A DNA stretch of 64,000 nt from Rhizobium sp. Leaf453. Its GTDB lineage: Bacteria; Pseudomonadota; Alphaproteobacteria; Rhizobiales; Rhizobiaceae. The translations under genes were made by a program, and so were the position numbers. The stretch is from NCBI RefSeq assembly GCF_001425605.1, contig NZ_LMRG01000012.1, positions 645,792 through 709,791 on the forward strand. Reading direction: 5' to 3'. The notes under the pieces were generated by a model. The model had not been told where the DNA came from. It searched no databases and saw only the letters and a program-made list of their open reading frames with translations. Position 1 is the stretch's first letter. Each line of letters opens with the position of its first letter. Below are positions 1 to 8,800 of the stretch, piece after piece.

Positions 1-1828
1 GGGTTTCGCTCTCTTCTTCAGGCTCCGGCCCCTTGATCCTGACGTCGGTGATCTTGGCGCCGGGAAAGCGGGCGAGGATGGCAGCGACATCCGGATCCTG
101 GCGGGCGTCACTGACACGCTTCTCCTGCGCCTGCGTTTCCGCCTCGATCAGCGTGGGCTGACCGGGTTCGCGGCTGAGGATGACCATCCAGCGGATGCCG
201 GTCCAGTCTTCCAGCTTCTTCTGCAGTTCCGCGACCAAGGTCTTCGGCGCGTCGTCCGGCAGATTGAGTTCCAGCCGTCCGGGCTCGAGGCTGACCAGCC
301 GCACGAAACCACGCACCAGCGTCTTCAGCTTGATGTCGCGGTTTGTGCCGCAGAGATCGGCGATATCGCTGACGGACCGGACGGAAACCTTGGGTTCGGG
401 CTTCGCCGCAGGTGCTTCGACCGGTCGGGTCTCCGTCATGCCGACAGCCACCGGCTGCGGTGGCGCGACATCGGGAACCGCGCGCAGCATGGTGGCGCCG
501 TTTCCGGTCGTCCGCTGGGCGGGCTGCATGTCGCTGCCGCGCGCTTGGGTCGATCCGCTGGAAAATGCCTGCGATGCCTGCGCGCCACCGCCGTTGCCGC
601 CGTTCGGGGCGGGCGATGGGCGTTGCTGTGCGTCGCCATTGGACAGGTCGAGCAATCGCCGCGCTGCGTCTTCCGGGGAGGGGAGATGGGCCGCATGCGC
701 CAACCGGATCAGTACCATTTCGGCGGCACCCGCCGGGCGTGACGAGCTTTCCGTTTCCGGAATGCCCTTCAAGAGCATCTGCCAGATGCGCGACAGAGTC
801 GTCACCGCCACGGATGAGGCGAATTCGGCGCCACGGGTCCGTTCGATTTCGCTCAGCGACTGGTCGTTGGCAGCGTCGGGAACGAATTTCAGCCGGGTTA
901 CCAGATGGGTGAAGTCGGCAAGATCCGTGAGCACGACCGACGGGCTTGCGCCGGCTTCATATTGCCCGCCAAACTCCTCGAGAGCCGCCGCCACATCGCC
1001 TTTGACGATACGCTGGAAGAGATCGACGATGCGGGCGCGGTCGGCAAGGCCGAGCATCGAGCGCACCGCCTCGACCTCGACCACGCCGCCGCCATGGGCG
1101 ATGGCCTGGTCGAGCAGCGACAGGCCGTCACGGGCCGAACCTTCGGCCGCGCGCGCGATCATGGCAAGCGCATCCGGATCGGCGGAAATGCCTTCCTTGC
1201 CGAGAATGGTGGTGAACAGGCCGACGAGGTCCGATGCGCCGATGCGGCGCAGGTCGAAGCGCTGGCAGCGCGACAGGACCGTGATCGGCACCTTGCGGAT
1301 TTCGGTGGTCGCGAAGATGAATTTCACATGCTCCGGCGGCTCTTCGAGCGTCTTCAACAGGCCGTTGAAGGCCTGCGTCGAGAGCATGTGCACTTCGTCG
1401 ATGATATAGACCTTGTAGCGCGCTGAAACCGGGCGGTAGCGCACCTGCTCGATGATCTCGCGGATGTCGTCGATACCGGTATGGGAGGCTGCGTCCATCT
1501 CGATGACATCGACATGGCGGCCTTCCATGATCGCCTGACAATGCTCGCCGGGCACACGGAGGTCGATCGTCGGCTTGTCGATCTCGGGCGTCTTATAATT
1601 GAGCGCGCGGGCAAGGATGCGGGCGGTGGTCGTCTTGCCGACGCCGCGAACGCCGGTCAGCATATAGGCCTGCGCGATGCGGCCGGTCTCGAACGCGTTG
1701 GTGAGCGTGCGGACCATCGGCTCCTGCCCGACCATCAGGTCGGAGAAATCCTTCGGCCGGTATTTGCGCGCAAGGACGCGGTAGGCGGCGGGCTTTTCGG
1801 ATGTCGGGATCAACGTGTCTTCGCTCAT
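1..1828 (-). CDS. dnaX: DNA polymerase III subunit gamma/tau (3' end beyond the window)
   Basis: Clamp-loader ATPase subunit that loads the beta clamp and couples the polymerases at the replication fork. The reverse strand reads MSEDTLIPTS from an ATG at 1828 and stays open to base 1, giving 609 codons; the C-terminus lies outside the window. Visible are Walker A GVRGVGKTT (about residues 59-67), the DEVHML Walker B box and the sensor ATTEIRKVP, then a long region rich in Pro, Gly and Gln and a tau-like C-terminal domain. Three of the four cysteines that bind zinc in the E. coli protein are absent; only Cys97 remains. The SRP RNA gene lies directly upstream on the same strand. Start choice is supported by a purine-rich stretch (GGGGAAAAAAGGG) just upstream. 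Confidence 0.96.
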   Translation of the reverse strand, partial: MSEDTLIPTSEKPAAYRVLARKYRPKDFSDLMVGQEPMVRTLTNAFETGRIAQAYMLTGVRGVGKTTTARILARALNYKTPEIDKPTIDLRVPGEHCQAIMEGRHVDVIEMDAASHTGIDDIREIIEQVRYRPVSARYKVYIIDEVHMLSTQAFNGLLKTLEEPPEHVKFIFATTEIRKVPITVLSRCQRFDLRRIGASDLVGLFTTILGKEGISADPDALAMIARAAEGSARDGLSLLDQAIAHGGGVVEVEAVRSMLGLADRARIVDLFQRIVKGDVAAALEEFGGQYEAGASPSVVLTDLADFTHLVTRLKFVPDAANDQSLSEIERTRGAEFASSVAVTTLSRIWQMLLKGIPETESSSRPAGAAEMVLIRLAHAAHLPSPEDAARRLLDLSNGDAQQRPSPAPNGGNGGGAQASQAFSSGSTQARGSDMQPAQRTTGNGATMLRAVPDVAPPQPVAVGMTETRPVEAPAAKPEPKVSVRSVSDIADLCGTNRDIKLKTLVRGFVRLVSLEPGRLELNLPDDAPKTLVAELQKKLEDWTGIRWMVILSREPGQPTLIEAETQAQEKRVSDARQDPDVAAILARFPGAKITDVRIKGPEPEEESET

Positions 1829-1897
1829 CGCCCTTTTTTCCCCAAGACGGGGCCGCTTGGCTGCAAATCGCGTCCTGACGGACAGAAGAAAAAGGGT

Positions 1898-1993
1898 GGG
1901 AGGCTGGCACGATGACCCGTGCCTGGCTCGTTGGGGCTGCTTCCTTCCGGACCTGACCCGGTTGGCGAGTGGCTCGTCCACCACCAACCTCCC
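1898..1993 (-). ncRNA. ffs: Signal recognition particle RNA (4.5S, small bacterial type)
   Basis: The reverse strand contains the nearly invariant SRP domain IV core GGTCAGGTCCGGAAGGAAGC, which binds Ffh. The ends were set from a 10-base-pair closing stem (GGGAGGTTGG with CCAGCCTCCC, one G-U pair), giving about 96 nt. A short T-rich run (CCCTTTTTCTTC) follows the stem and probably ends transcription before dnaX. It is transcribed in the same direction as dnaX, a usual neighbour in alphaproteobacteria. Confidence 0.93.
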
Positions 1994-2095
1994 GGCTCTC
2001 ATATCGGCAATATCGAAACCAAATGCAAGCCAAGCCTTCAAAAAACTGCTATCGATCTTGAAACAAAAGAAAAATCACCGCTCAGGGAGAGCCGC

Positions 2096-2500
2096 TTGCG
2101 TGCCTTTAATATCGATGAACGCCTTCAGCGTGACGGATTGCATATTGCGACGCTCGGTCTTTGCCAGTTGCGCATCAACAATGATCGCCGCTGGCCTTGG
2201 CTGGTGCTGATCCCGCAGCGCAACGGCATGTCGGAAGTGTTCGACCTCACGCCACTCGATCAGGCGATGCTGACATTCGAGACGAATATGGTTGGCCTGG
2301 CATTGAAAAAGGCGACGGGGGCGACGAAGATCAATGTCGGCGCGCTTGGCAACATCGTCCGCCAACTCCACGTCCATGTCATCGCCCGCAACGAGGGCGA
2401 TGCCAACTGGCCGGGGCCGGTCTGGGGTTTCGGCACCGTGGAACCCTGGGACGAAAACGAGCGCAAGGCATTCGCAGCAAGGATACTGGAAAACCTCTGA
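2096..2500 (+). CDS. HIT family protein (nucleotide hydrolase/transferase)
   Basis: Histidine-triad family protein of 134 residues, expected to act on nucleoside phosphates or adenylates in the cytoplasm; the substrate cannot be told. The motif is QLHVHVIAR, so the first His of the triad is Gln, as in part of this family, while the other two are kept. I chose the TTG start at 2096 because an AGGGAGA ribosome binding site lies about six bases before it and the family-like sequence begins right there (RAFNIDERL). Upstream in-frame codons would run into the divergent SRP RNA gene. The stop is one base before the nudC start, so the two are probably cotranscribed. Confidence 0.85.
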   Translation: MRAFNIDERLQRDGLHIATLGLCQLRINNDRRWPWLVLIPQRNGMSEVFDLTPLDQAMLTFETNMVGLALKKATGATKINVGALGNIVRQLHVHVIARNEGDANWPGPVWGFGTVEPWDENERKAFAARILENL

Positions 2501-2501
2501 C

Positions 2502-3476
2502 ATGACGAAATCGATCTTCGACCTGCACAGCCCGCATCCGGAACCCAGCACCCTCGTCGCCTTTGCCGAAAATCATCTGGACCGTCAGTCCGAACATCGA
2601 GCCGACGATTGTGTCGAGACGGCTTTCCGCAAGGAAGGCGCGCACGCGTTTGCTTTTTCAGCCGGCAAGCTTGTGGTCAAGCACGACGAGAAGATCATCG
2701 ACCCGCTGTTTGCGCCCTACGAGCTGGCTGGGCTCGAGCCAGATCTAGACGAAGCGATCCTGCTCGGCTTTCTGCCCAATGGGGAGCCACGCCTGGCGGT
2801 GCCGATTGGGCTAATTGAAGAGACGCTTCCCGAGCCCTTCAAGCTCGCCGATGGCCGCACGCTCTATCGCCAGCAGATGCTGACGGATGAGCTTCTCGGC
2901 CAGTTCGCGCAGGCCTCCAGCCTGTTGAGCTGGAATGCCACAAACCGGTTTTGCGGCAAGTGCGGATCGGCGATGGAAGGCAAGGCCGGCGGCTATCGCC
3001 GCGTCTGCTCCGCCTGCGGCCACATGATCTTCCCGCGCACCGATCCCGTTGTCATCATGCTGACGATCGATCTGGAACGTGACCTCTGCCTGCTCGGACG
3101 CAGTCCGCATTTTCCGGAAGGCATGTTTTCCTGCCTCGCCGGCTTCCTGGAACCGGGCGAAACGATCGAAAACGCCGTGCGGCGCGAAACGCTGGAGGAA
3201 TCCGGCATACGCGTCGGCCGCGTCCGCTATCATGCGTCCCAGCCATGGCCCATGCCGCATACGCTGATGATCGGGTGTTATTCAGAGGCGAAATCTCGCA
3301 ACATTCATCGCAACGATCAGGAACTGGAGGATTGCCGCTGGTTCAACCGCGAGGAAACGGCAGCTATGCTGGCGCGCAATACCGGCGTGTCCTTGACCAA
3401 TGGTGAAATAGGATCGCCGCCCAAAGGCGCGATTGCGCACCAGCTCATGCGCGACTGGCTCGATTGGCCGCGCTGA
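2502..3476 (+). CDS. nudC: NAD(+) diphosphatase (NADH pyrophosphatase)
   Basis: Nudix hydrolase that splits NADH or NAD into NMN(H) and AMP; members of this family can also remove NAD caps from RNA 5' ends. The 324-residue protein has an N-terminal domain, a zinc ribbon with four cysteines (C151, C154, C169, C172), and a complete Nudix box (GFLEPGETIENAV followed by RRETLEESGI). The SQPWPMP signature specific to NudC follows the box. The start ATG is one base after the HIT gene stop, which suggests translational coupling. A strong hairpin follows the stop codon. Confidence 0.95.
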   Translation: MTKSIFDLHSPHPEPSTLVAFAENHLDRQSEHRADDCVETAFRKEGAHAFAFSAGKLVVKHDEKIIDPLFAPYELAGLEPDLDEAILLGFLPNGEPRLAVPIGLIEETLPEPFKLADGRTLYRQQMLTDELLGQFAQASSLLSWNATNRFCGKCGSAMEGKAGGYRRVCSACGHMIFPRTDPVVIMLTIDLERDLCLLGRSPHFPEGMFSCLAGFLEPGETIENAVRRETLEESGIRVGRVRYHASQPWPMPHTLMIGCYSEAKSRNIHRNDQELEDCRWFNREETAAMLARNTGVSLTNGEIGSPPKGAIAHQLMRDWLDWPR

Positions 3477-3478
3477 AA

Positions 3479-3515
3479 CGAAACCGGCGCCCTCCGATGG
3501 AAGGCGCCGGTTTCG
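3479..3515. terminator. Hairpin between nudC and the porin gene
   Basis: Perfect 13-base-pair inverted repeat (CGAAACCGGCGCC and its complement) with a 12-base loop, directly after nudC and 30 bases before the porin stop on the other strand. The U-tracts are short, so it may serve both convergent genes as a bidirectional terminator. Confidence 0.7.
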
Positions 3516-3544
3516 CATGCAAAGCTGTATACTGAGAATCCGGA

Positions 3545-4621
3545 TCAGAAGTCGCGCTGGAATCGGATCGTGCCGCCAATCGCATCGCCGGTCCCACGCA
3601 ATCCGTCGAAATCGGTGTAGTTCAATTCCGGCTGGAACTTCAGGCCCTCCACAACCGCATAGTCGAGATTGAGGGCGGCAGCGAACGTGCCGTCTTCTTC
3701 GTATGCTGCCTGTGCATTGATCGAGGCCTTTTCGTTGACCTGGATGGCAACGCCGCCCCACGCAGCCCAGTCGCCGAACCAGGGACCATAATAGCTCAGA
3801 CGGCGCGTGCCACCGGGGCCATTGTCGTTGTCCCAGTCAGACTGGTAACCGCCCATGATCCAGGCGGAAAAGACACTGTTGAAGATCACGTCGAGACGGG
3901 CCTTGCCGCCGAACGATTCGGCTTCCGTGTCATAGCCGCCCACCGCCGCGATGCTGCCCCAGTCGCCGGCATATTTCACGCCGCCAATGATATGCGGAAC
4001 GTCGGCGCCGTCATAATTGACGGTCGGCACGGGTGCAAAGCCGGTATCGTAGCTGCCTGAACCCTCTTCAAGTCCGATCAGAGCCGAAAATCCCTTTTCC
4101 TCATCGCCGAAGGTATAGCTGATCTGATTGGTGCGATCGCCGGTATAGTCGATCACGTCGTCATTGATGATATTGCCGGCCGAATTCAGCCAGATATCGA
4201 ATCGGGAGTCGCCATATCCGGCGCGAAATCCGGACAGTGTGATGAAGGCGGCGTTCAGATAGGTGTCGGTATCGGTGATGTTGTTGGCGTCGCTGCGCAG
4301 TTCGATGAAGCTGCCAAGAGTGCCGAATTCCGTGTCGTTTCTCGCGTCGAACGTCATCGTACCGCGCGTGAAGGCATCCCAGCCGTTGCTTGTGCCGTCA
4401 TAGGGGCTCTCGCCGTAATTCGAATCGAAGCGAACATAGCCGCCGATCTTCAGGCAGGTCTCGGTTCCCGGAATATAGAAAAAGCCTTCGCCGTAGGCGT
4501 CGCAGACGCGCACATATTCCATCGGTTCCGGCTCGGCCGCCACGATCGCGTCTGCGGCGTGGGTTGCGCTCGCGGCCATGAGTGCCGCAGTCGAGCTGAG
4601 AAGAAAAGTTCTGATGGCCAT
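3545..4621 (-). CDS. Outer membrane porin, Porin_2 (RopA/Omp2b) family
   Basis: Trimeric outer-membrane diffusion channel typical of Rhizobiales. The 358-residue protein begins with a signal peptide (MAIRTFLLSSTAALMAAS, cleavage predicted after ATHA). The family hallmark near the mature N-terminus is present: YVRVCDAYG, then CLKIGGYVRFD, with its two cysteines. Alternating beta-strand pattern continues to a C-terminal Phe (RFQRDF) for assembly by BAM. I use the ATG at 4621 rather than the GTG six bases upstream, because GAGGGTG sits at better spacing. It is transcribed alone; the leader contains an 8-base inverted repeat. Confidence 0.92.
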   Translation of the reverse strand: MAIRTFLLSSTAALMAASATHAADAIVAAEPEPMEYVRVCDAYGEGFFYIPGTETCLKIGGYVRFDSNYGESPYDGTSNGWDAFTRGTMTFDARNDTEFGTLGSFIELRSDANNITDTDTYLNAAFITLSGFRAGYGDSRFDIWLNSAGNIINDDVIDYTGDRTNQISYTFGDEEKGFSALIGLEEGSGSYDTGFAPVPTVNYDGADVPHIIGGVKYAGDWGSIAAVGGYDTEAESFGGKARLDVIFNSVFSAWIMGGYQSDWDNDNGPGGTRRLSYYGPWFGDWAAWGGVAIQVNEKASINAQAAYEEDGTFAAALNLDYAVVEGLKFQPELNYTDFDGLRGTGDAIGGTIRFQRDF

Positions 4622-4710
4622 GATCACCCTCGCTTGCGCCCGCGTCTATAAGGCCCGCAGGTGCTGTCGTTACCGAAATGGTTGGCGCTGCCCCCGAGAA
4701 CGGCCCAACG

Positions 4711-4735
4711 CATGAGCAAATCAAAGCTGCTCATG
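4711..4735. repeat. Inverted repeat in the porin leader/promoter region
   Basis: CATGAGCA and TGCTCATG separated by nine bases, about 90-115 bases upstream of the porin start. It could be an operator or an mRNA leader hairpin; no T-run follows, so it does not look like a terminator. Confidence 0.5.
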
Positions 4736-4825
4736 GCTAGGCAATCACTTTTTTTTGATGATTTCCACTCTTTTTCGAGAGTCCTTACCCCCTAATTCTA
4801 GCGAGAGTTGGCGTGGCTGGCTTCT

Positions 4826-5680
4826 TTACAACACGAGCCGCATCGGGTGCGCGGCATAGGAGCCGAGGATGCGGACCTTCTCCGAGAAGTATCGCAGTTC
4901 GTCCAGAGCCTGGCGAACATGGGCGTCGTCCGGATGCCCCTCGATGTCGGCGTAGAACTGGGTGGCGATGAATTTGCCGCCAAGCTGATAGCTCTCGAGC
5001 TTGGTCATATTGATGCCATTGGTGGCAAAACCGCCCAGCGCCTTGTAGAGGGCGGCCGGGATATTGCGCACGTTGAACACGAAGGTCGTGACGATGACAT
5101 CCGAATCGGCCGTGCGCCGGATGATCTTCGGATCACGCGCGAGAACGACGAAACGAGTCACGTTGTTCTCGGTGTCCTCGACATTCTCGGCGACGATATC
5201 GAGATTGTAGAGATCGGCAGCAAGCCGGGGGGCGAGGGCCGCCATCGACCGGTCGCCCATTTCCGAGACGAGCTTGGCAGCGCCGGCCGTATCACCGGCG
5301 ACAACCGGCTTCCAGCCATTGGCGCGAACGATCTTGCGGCATTGGCCAAGCGCATGGATGTGGCTGTGAACGGTGCGGATCTCGTCCCGAGTCACGCCTG
5401 GCAGGACCATCAACTGGAAGCGGATCGGCATGAAATATTCGCCGATGATATGCAGCCGCGAATCCGGCAGAAGGTGATGGATATCGGCAACGCGCCCCGC
5501 GATCGTGTTTTCGATCGGGATCATCGCCAGGTCCGCTTCGCCGTTTTCGACGGCCAGGAACGCATCCTCGAAAGTCTGGCACGGTAGCGGCTCCATCTCC
5601 GGGAACATGTCGCGGCAGGCCATGTCGGAATTGGCGCCAAAGTCCCCTTGGAACGAGATGCGGTTGGTCTTCGTGATCAT
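4826..5680 (-). CDS. pheA: Prephenate dehydratase
   Basis: Converts prephenate to phenylpyruvate in phenylalanine synthesis. The 284-residue protein is the monofunctional form: there is no chorismate mutase domain. Residues about 5-185 form the dehydratase domain, with the catalytic TRF motif (NVTRFVVLARD). Residues about 200-275 form an ACT domain (LESYQLGGKFIATQFYADI), the expected site for feedback control by phenylalanine. It starts 12 bases after the kdsB stop, so kdsB and pheA are likely one operon. Confidence 0.95.
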   Translation of the reverse strand: MITKTNRISFQGDFGANSDMACRDMFPEMEPLPCQTFEDAFLAVENGEADLAMIPIENTIAGRVADIHHLLPDSRLHIIGEYFMPIRFQLMVLPGVTRDEIRTVHSHIHALGQCRKIVRANGWKPVVAGDTAGAAKLVSEMGDRSMAALAPRLAADLYNLDIVAENVEDTENNVTRFVVLARDPKIIRRTADSDVIVTTFVFNVRNIPAALYKALGGFATNGINMTKLESYQLGGKFIATQFYADIEGHPDDAHVRQALDELRYFSEKVRILGSYAAHPMRLVL

Positions 5681-5692
5681 GCGGGCTTCCGA

Positions 5693-6445
5693 TCAGGCTT
5701 TCGCGGCGAGCAGACGCCGGGCTTTTTCAAGGTCGGCCGGGGTATCGACGCCCAGCGGAATGGATTTGACGATTTCCACGTCGATGCGCATGCCGGCTTC
5801 GAGCGCGCGCAGTTGTTCGAGCGACTCGCGCTTTTCCAGCACCGATGGCGGCAACGAGACGAATTTCTCCAGGGCGGCGCGCCGATAAGCGTAAAGGCCG
5901 ATATGATGATAAAGTGGTCCCTTGCCGTGCGGCGCAGTGGTGCGCGTGAAGTACAGCGCCTTCAGCCGCGTATCAGAGAGCGGCGAGCCGACGACCTTGA
6001 CGACGTTCGGATTGGTCTTTTCTTCCTCGTCCTCGATCTCCACGGTCAGCGTGGCGATATCGACCTCAGGGTTTTCCAGCGGCCGGAGAGCCGCGCGGAT
6101 GGTTTCCGGTTCGATGGTCGGCAGGTCGCCCTGAACGTTGATGACGATTTCGGCCTTGCCTTCCGGATCGCTCTTCTGGAGCGCCTCATGGATACGGTCG
6201 GAGCCGGACTGGTGATCGGTTCGTGTCATGACGGCTTCGAAACCGGCGTTTACGACTGCGTCGAACGTATCCTGATGATCGACGGCGACGACAATCCGAC
6301 CAGCTTGCGCATCGCGGGCACGAAGCGCCACCTGGATGATCATCGGCAGGCCGCAGATATCGGCAAGCGGCTTGCCCGGAAGACGTGTCGAGGCCATGCG
6401 CGCGGGAATGAGGATGAGGGTTTTGTCCAAATTGTCGTTCTTCAT
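5693..6445 (-). CDS. kdsB: 3-deoxy-manno-octulosonate cytidylyltransferase (CMP-Kdo synthetase)
   Basis: Activates Kdo with CTP for lipopolysaccharide core synthesis in the cytoplasm. The 250-residue length fits the family. The N-terminal nucleotide-binding signature [17 protein letters not shown] is present, with VVNVQGD-like motif ([14 protein letters not shown]) and the C-terminal [12 protein letters not shown]. The ATG at 6445 is preceded by an AAGG box, and the conserved sequence begins within ten residues of it. Upstream in-frame sequence lacks family similarity. First gene of a kdsB-pheA operon, divergent from the cytochrome gene. Confidence 0.96.
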   Translation of the reverse strand: MKNDNLDKTLILIPARMASTRLPGKPLADICGLPMIIQVALRARDAQAGRIVVAVDHQDTFDAVVNAGFEAVMTRTDHQSGSDRIHEALQKSDPEGKAEIVINVQGDLPTIEPETIRAALRPLENPEVDIATLTVEIEDEEEKTNPNVVKVVGSPLSDTRLKALYFTRTTAPHGKGPLYHHIGLYAYRRAALEKFVSLPPSVLEKRESLEQLRALEAGMRIDVEIVKSIPLGVDTPADLEKARRLLAAKA

Positions 6446-6600
6446 GCTTAGGCCTTCAAAAGACGCGGGAATAGTGTCAAAAGGTCTCAGTCCTGCGCGA
6501 TAATGTCTGTTGCAACACAAAGCCAAAAGACATAGGTTCCGCGCGATTTCAAGATAGGCTGGCGCATTGTTTGCGCCGGGTGCAAGGGGAGCATTGGCGG

Positions 6601-7218
6601 ATGAACTCATATGTGAACATGGGCGTGGGTGCCTTCCTGGGTACGGTCTTTGTTTTGATGTCCGTATCGATTGCATCGGAAGGCATCTTCCATTCGGAAG
6701 TTCCCGAGAAGGAAGGCTTCGCCATCATCGCCGAGGAAGGCTCGTCTGAAGCTGCCGGTGGTGCGGCCGAGGAAGTGGAAGTCGATATCAAGCCGCTCCT
6801 GGCAGGCGCAGATGCCGCCGCCGGCGCGACCGTCTTCAAGAAATGCGCAAGCTGTCACACCTCCGAGAAGGGAGGGCCGAACAAGGTCGGCCCGAACCTG
6901 TGGGGGGTCGTCGATCGCCCGATCGCATCGCATGAGGGTTTCAGCTACTCCGCTGGCATGAAGACCTTCGCCGAAGCCAACAAGACCTGGACCTATGATC
7001 ACCTGAGCTTCTTCATCGAAGCACCGAAGAAGCACGTTCCGGGCACAGCAATGGGTTTTGCCGGCGTCAAGAAGCCGGACGAGCGCGCCAACCTGATCGC
7101 CTGGCTGCGTGAGCAGGCTGATACTCCGGTGGCTCTGCCGGATGCGTCCGCCGCTGCGACGCCCGCTGCCGAAGGCGGCGCTGAAAAGCCGGCAACCGAG
7201 ACGGCTCCGGCACAATAA
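6601..7218 (+). CDS. cycM: Membrane-anchored class I cytochrome c (CycM-like)
   Basis: Electron carrier tethered to the periplasmic face of the inner membrane, in rhizobia linked to electron flow towards the aa3 oxidase. The 205-residue protein has an uncleaved N-terminal anchor (about residues 6-28), an acidic and alanine-rich linker, a heme c site CASCH (C82, C85, H86) and a class I fold with GPNLWGVV and a Met ligand in GTAMGFAG. A Pro/Ala-rich tail ends the protein. The ATG at 6601 follows AAGGGGA at suitable spacing. The symbol is by resemblance to the Bradyrhizobium protein and is not certain. Confidence 0.88.
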   Translation: MNSYVNMGVGAFLGTVFVLMSVSIASEGIFHSEVPEKEGFAIIAEEGSSEAAGGAAEEVEVDIKPLLAGADAAAGATVFKKCASCHTSEKGGPNKVGPNLWGVVDRPIASHEGFSYSAGMKTFAEANKTWTYDHLSFFIEAPKKHVPGTAMGFAGVKKPDERANLIAWLREQADTPVALPDASAAATPAAEGGAEKPATETAPAQ

Positions 7219-7259
7219 TCAGACGCTGTTCGAATGCCGACAAAATAAGATTGAGGAAT

Positions 7260-7286
7260 AGCCCGGCCATCGCGTCGGGCTTTTTC
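7260..7286 (+). terminator. Rho-independent terminator after the cytochrome c gene
   Basis: Six-base-pair stem AGCCCG/CGGGCT followed by TTTTTC, 40 bases after the stop codon. It also separates this gene from the convergent AEC transporter gene. Confidence 0.75.
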
Positions 7287-7312
7287 ATGCCTGAATTTCC
7301 GTAAACCGGTCT

Positions 7313-8257
7313 CTACAGCAGGATATAGGCCCAGGCGGAAACCGAGATGACGCCCAGCGCTGTTGTCAGGGTGATCGTTGACGAGGCGAGCCCATGACCG
7401 ACATTGAAATGGTTGGCGATCAGCCAGGCGTTGACACCCGTCGGGACCGAGGAGGTCAGCACCAGTGCCGCGGTCCAGTCACTGTTGAGACCAAGCACCT
7501 GGCAGGCCCCGTAGACGGTCGCGGGCAGCACGATCAGTTTCAGGGCGCTGGTGACGGACGCAATGCCCGTATTGCCGGTGAGGCCGTATTTGTCGAGCGC
7601 CATTCCGATCGAGATCAGCGCCGCCGGCGCGGCCACCCCGGCGAGTTGATCGACAATGATCTTCACCGGGCCGCCAATCGGCATCCCGATCAGGTGCACG
7701 ACGGCACCCAGCACCAGGCCGATGACCAGCGGATTGCGAACGAGGTTGCGCAGGATGCCCCTGATCAGCCGTAGTGGGCTTTGTCCAGGCTTGCCGCTGG
7801 TCTTGCGCTCGGCGCGCTCCATCAGGATCGTGCCGGCAATCATCATCACCGGCAGGTGGACGGAGAGCAGGATGGACAGGGCCACCACACCGCCTTCGCC
7901 GACATTGCGTGAGACGAGTGGCAGACCGATAAAGACCGTGTTGGCAAAGGCGGACGAGACGCCGGCGAGAACGCCGATCCGTGCATCCTTCCCGAAAAAC
8001 AGGGTTGCTGCGAAATGCCCGAGCGTCCAGGTCACGGCGACCCCGGAGAAGTAGGCCACCCAGAGAGGCCAGGGCGAGCCATCCTTGAAATCGGCCTCGG
8101 CAATGGTCCGGAAGAGGAGAACGGGAACGGCGACACGGAACACGAAATCGCCAAGCGCATCTCCAACCGTTGCCTTCAGATAACCCATCCGCACGATCAG
8201 CCAGCCGAGCAGGATGAGCACGAAGATCGGGACGACATTCAGGAAGACATCAGACAT
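7313..8257 (-). CDS. AEC family transporter (auxin/malonate efflux carrier type)
   Basis: Inner-membrane secondary transporter of the auxin efflux carrier family, whose bacterial members export or import small organic acids; the substrate here is unknown. The 314-residue protein is almost entirely hydrophobic with about ten predicted transmembrane segments in two five-helix halves. Family features include FVLILLGWLIVRMGYL at the N-terminus, the conserved AFANTVFIGLPL segment and SSVPTGVNAWLIA near the C-terminus. Monocistronic as far as can be seen. The ATG at 8257 has only a weak ribosome binding site (AGAGGC). Confidence 0.88.
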   Translation of the reverse strand: MSDVFLNVVPIFVLILLGWLIVRMGYLKATVGDALGDFVFRVAVPVLLFRTIAEADFKDGSPWPLWVAYFSGVAVTWTLGHFAATLFFGKDARIGVLAGVSSAFANTVFIGLPLVSRNVGEGGVVALSILLSVHLPVMMIAGTILMERAERKTSGKPGQSPLRLIRGILRNLVRNPLVIGLVLGAVVHLIGMPIGGPVKIIVDQLAGVAAPAALISIGMALDKYGLTGNTGIASVTSALKLIVLPATVYGACQVLGLNSDWTAALVLTSSVPTGVNAWLIANHFNVGHGLASSTITLTTALGVISVSAWAYILL

Positions 8258-8398
8258 ATGGATATAGCCTCTTGGCGATCAGGCTTCCGCCATAGACCCT
8301 TTGTGCGCCACGCCGCAACCCGAGCCGGCCCTGATTGCCTTCGCTGCGTACATTTCACGCAAGGCTCATATGACAGGATAATGACTGGAGGTTGCCCT

Positions 8399-8665
8399 AT
8401 GATCGAAAAATGGTGGCAGGAACCCGTCGTCCTGGAACTCGACGGCATTGGACATTACCGCATCATCCGCAACACGCGCGAGGCGGCGGAATGCCTGCTC
8501 GACAAGTGGCCCGTGCATGACGGGACAGCCTACAAGGCCGCGATCCGCATGTGTGGCCACGTCCTGCGCGGCGAACAGCCCGTCGACTACGCGCGGCAGG
8601 ATTTCATCGCCGCCGCCGTGGAAGCCTATATCCATGTCCAGGCCGGTCCTCAGGCCGGCGCCTGA
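8399..8665 (+). CDS. DUF982 family small protein
   Basis: Small soluble protein of 88 residues with the layout of DUF982, a family of unknown function that is multiplied in Rhizobiaceae: W-x-x-PV at the start, a central REAAECLLDKWP segment, GTAYKAAIRMC and a C-terminal FIAAAVEAY helix. No signal peptide or membrane segment. The start is well fixed: GGAGG at 8387-8391 lies seven bases before the ATG. It is followed after about 135 bases by the BON gene, which has its own promoter, so they need not be cotranscribed. Confidence 0.82.
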   Translation: MIEKWWQEPVVLELDGIGHYRIIRNTREAAECLLDKWPVHDGTAYKAAIRMCGHVLRGEQPVDYARQDFIAAAVEAYIHVQAGPQAGA

Positions 8666-8751
8666 TCTGTAACGCACCGATGTCTCGTCGCCGGATTGCA
8701 TGCCGCCTGAAGTGCATGTTGTTTGCCTTGAAAACACATTGGCGGAATTGC

Positions 8752-8776
8752 GGAACATTCAGGAAAAGCTCGCGTT
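8752..8776 (+). promoter_or_regulatory. Candidate EcfG (general stress sigma factor) promoter
   Basis: GGAAC at 8752-8756, 16 bases, then CGTT at 8773-8776. This matches the alphaproteobacterial EcfG/RpoE2 consensus GGAAC-N16/17-CGTT exactly. Transcription would start near 8783, just ahead of an AAGGA box for the BON-domain gene. Confidence 0.65.
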
Positions 8777-8800
8777 GTTCCCATGAAGGACACCACCGCG

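Noticed and set aside
180..1409. Long open frame on the forward strand opposite dnaX
   Set aside because: It mirrors dnaX in high-GC sequence; the product is Ser/Arg/Pro-rich with no domain, whereas dnaX is certain.
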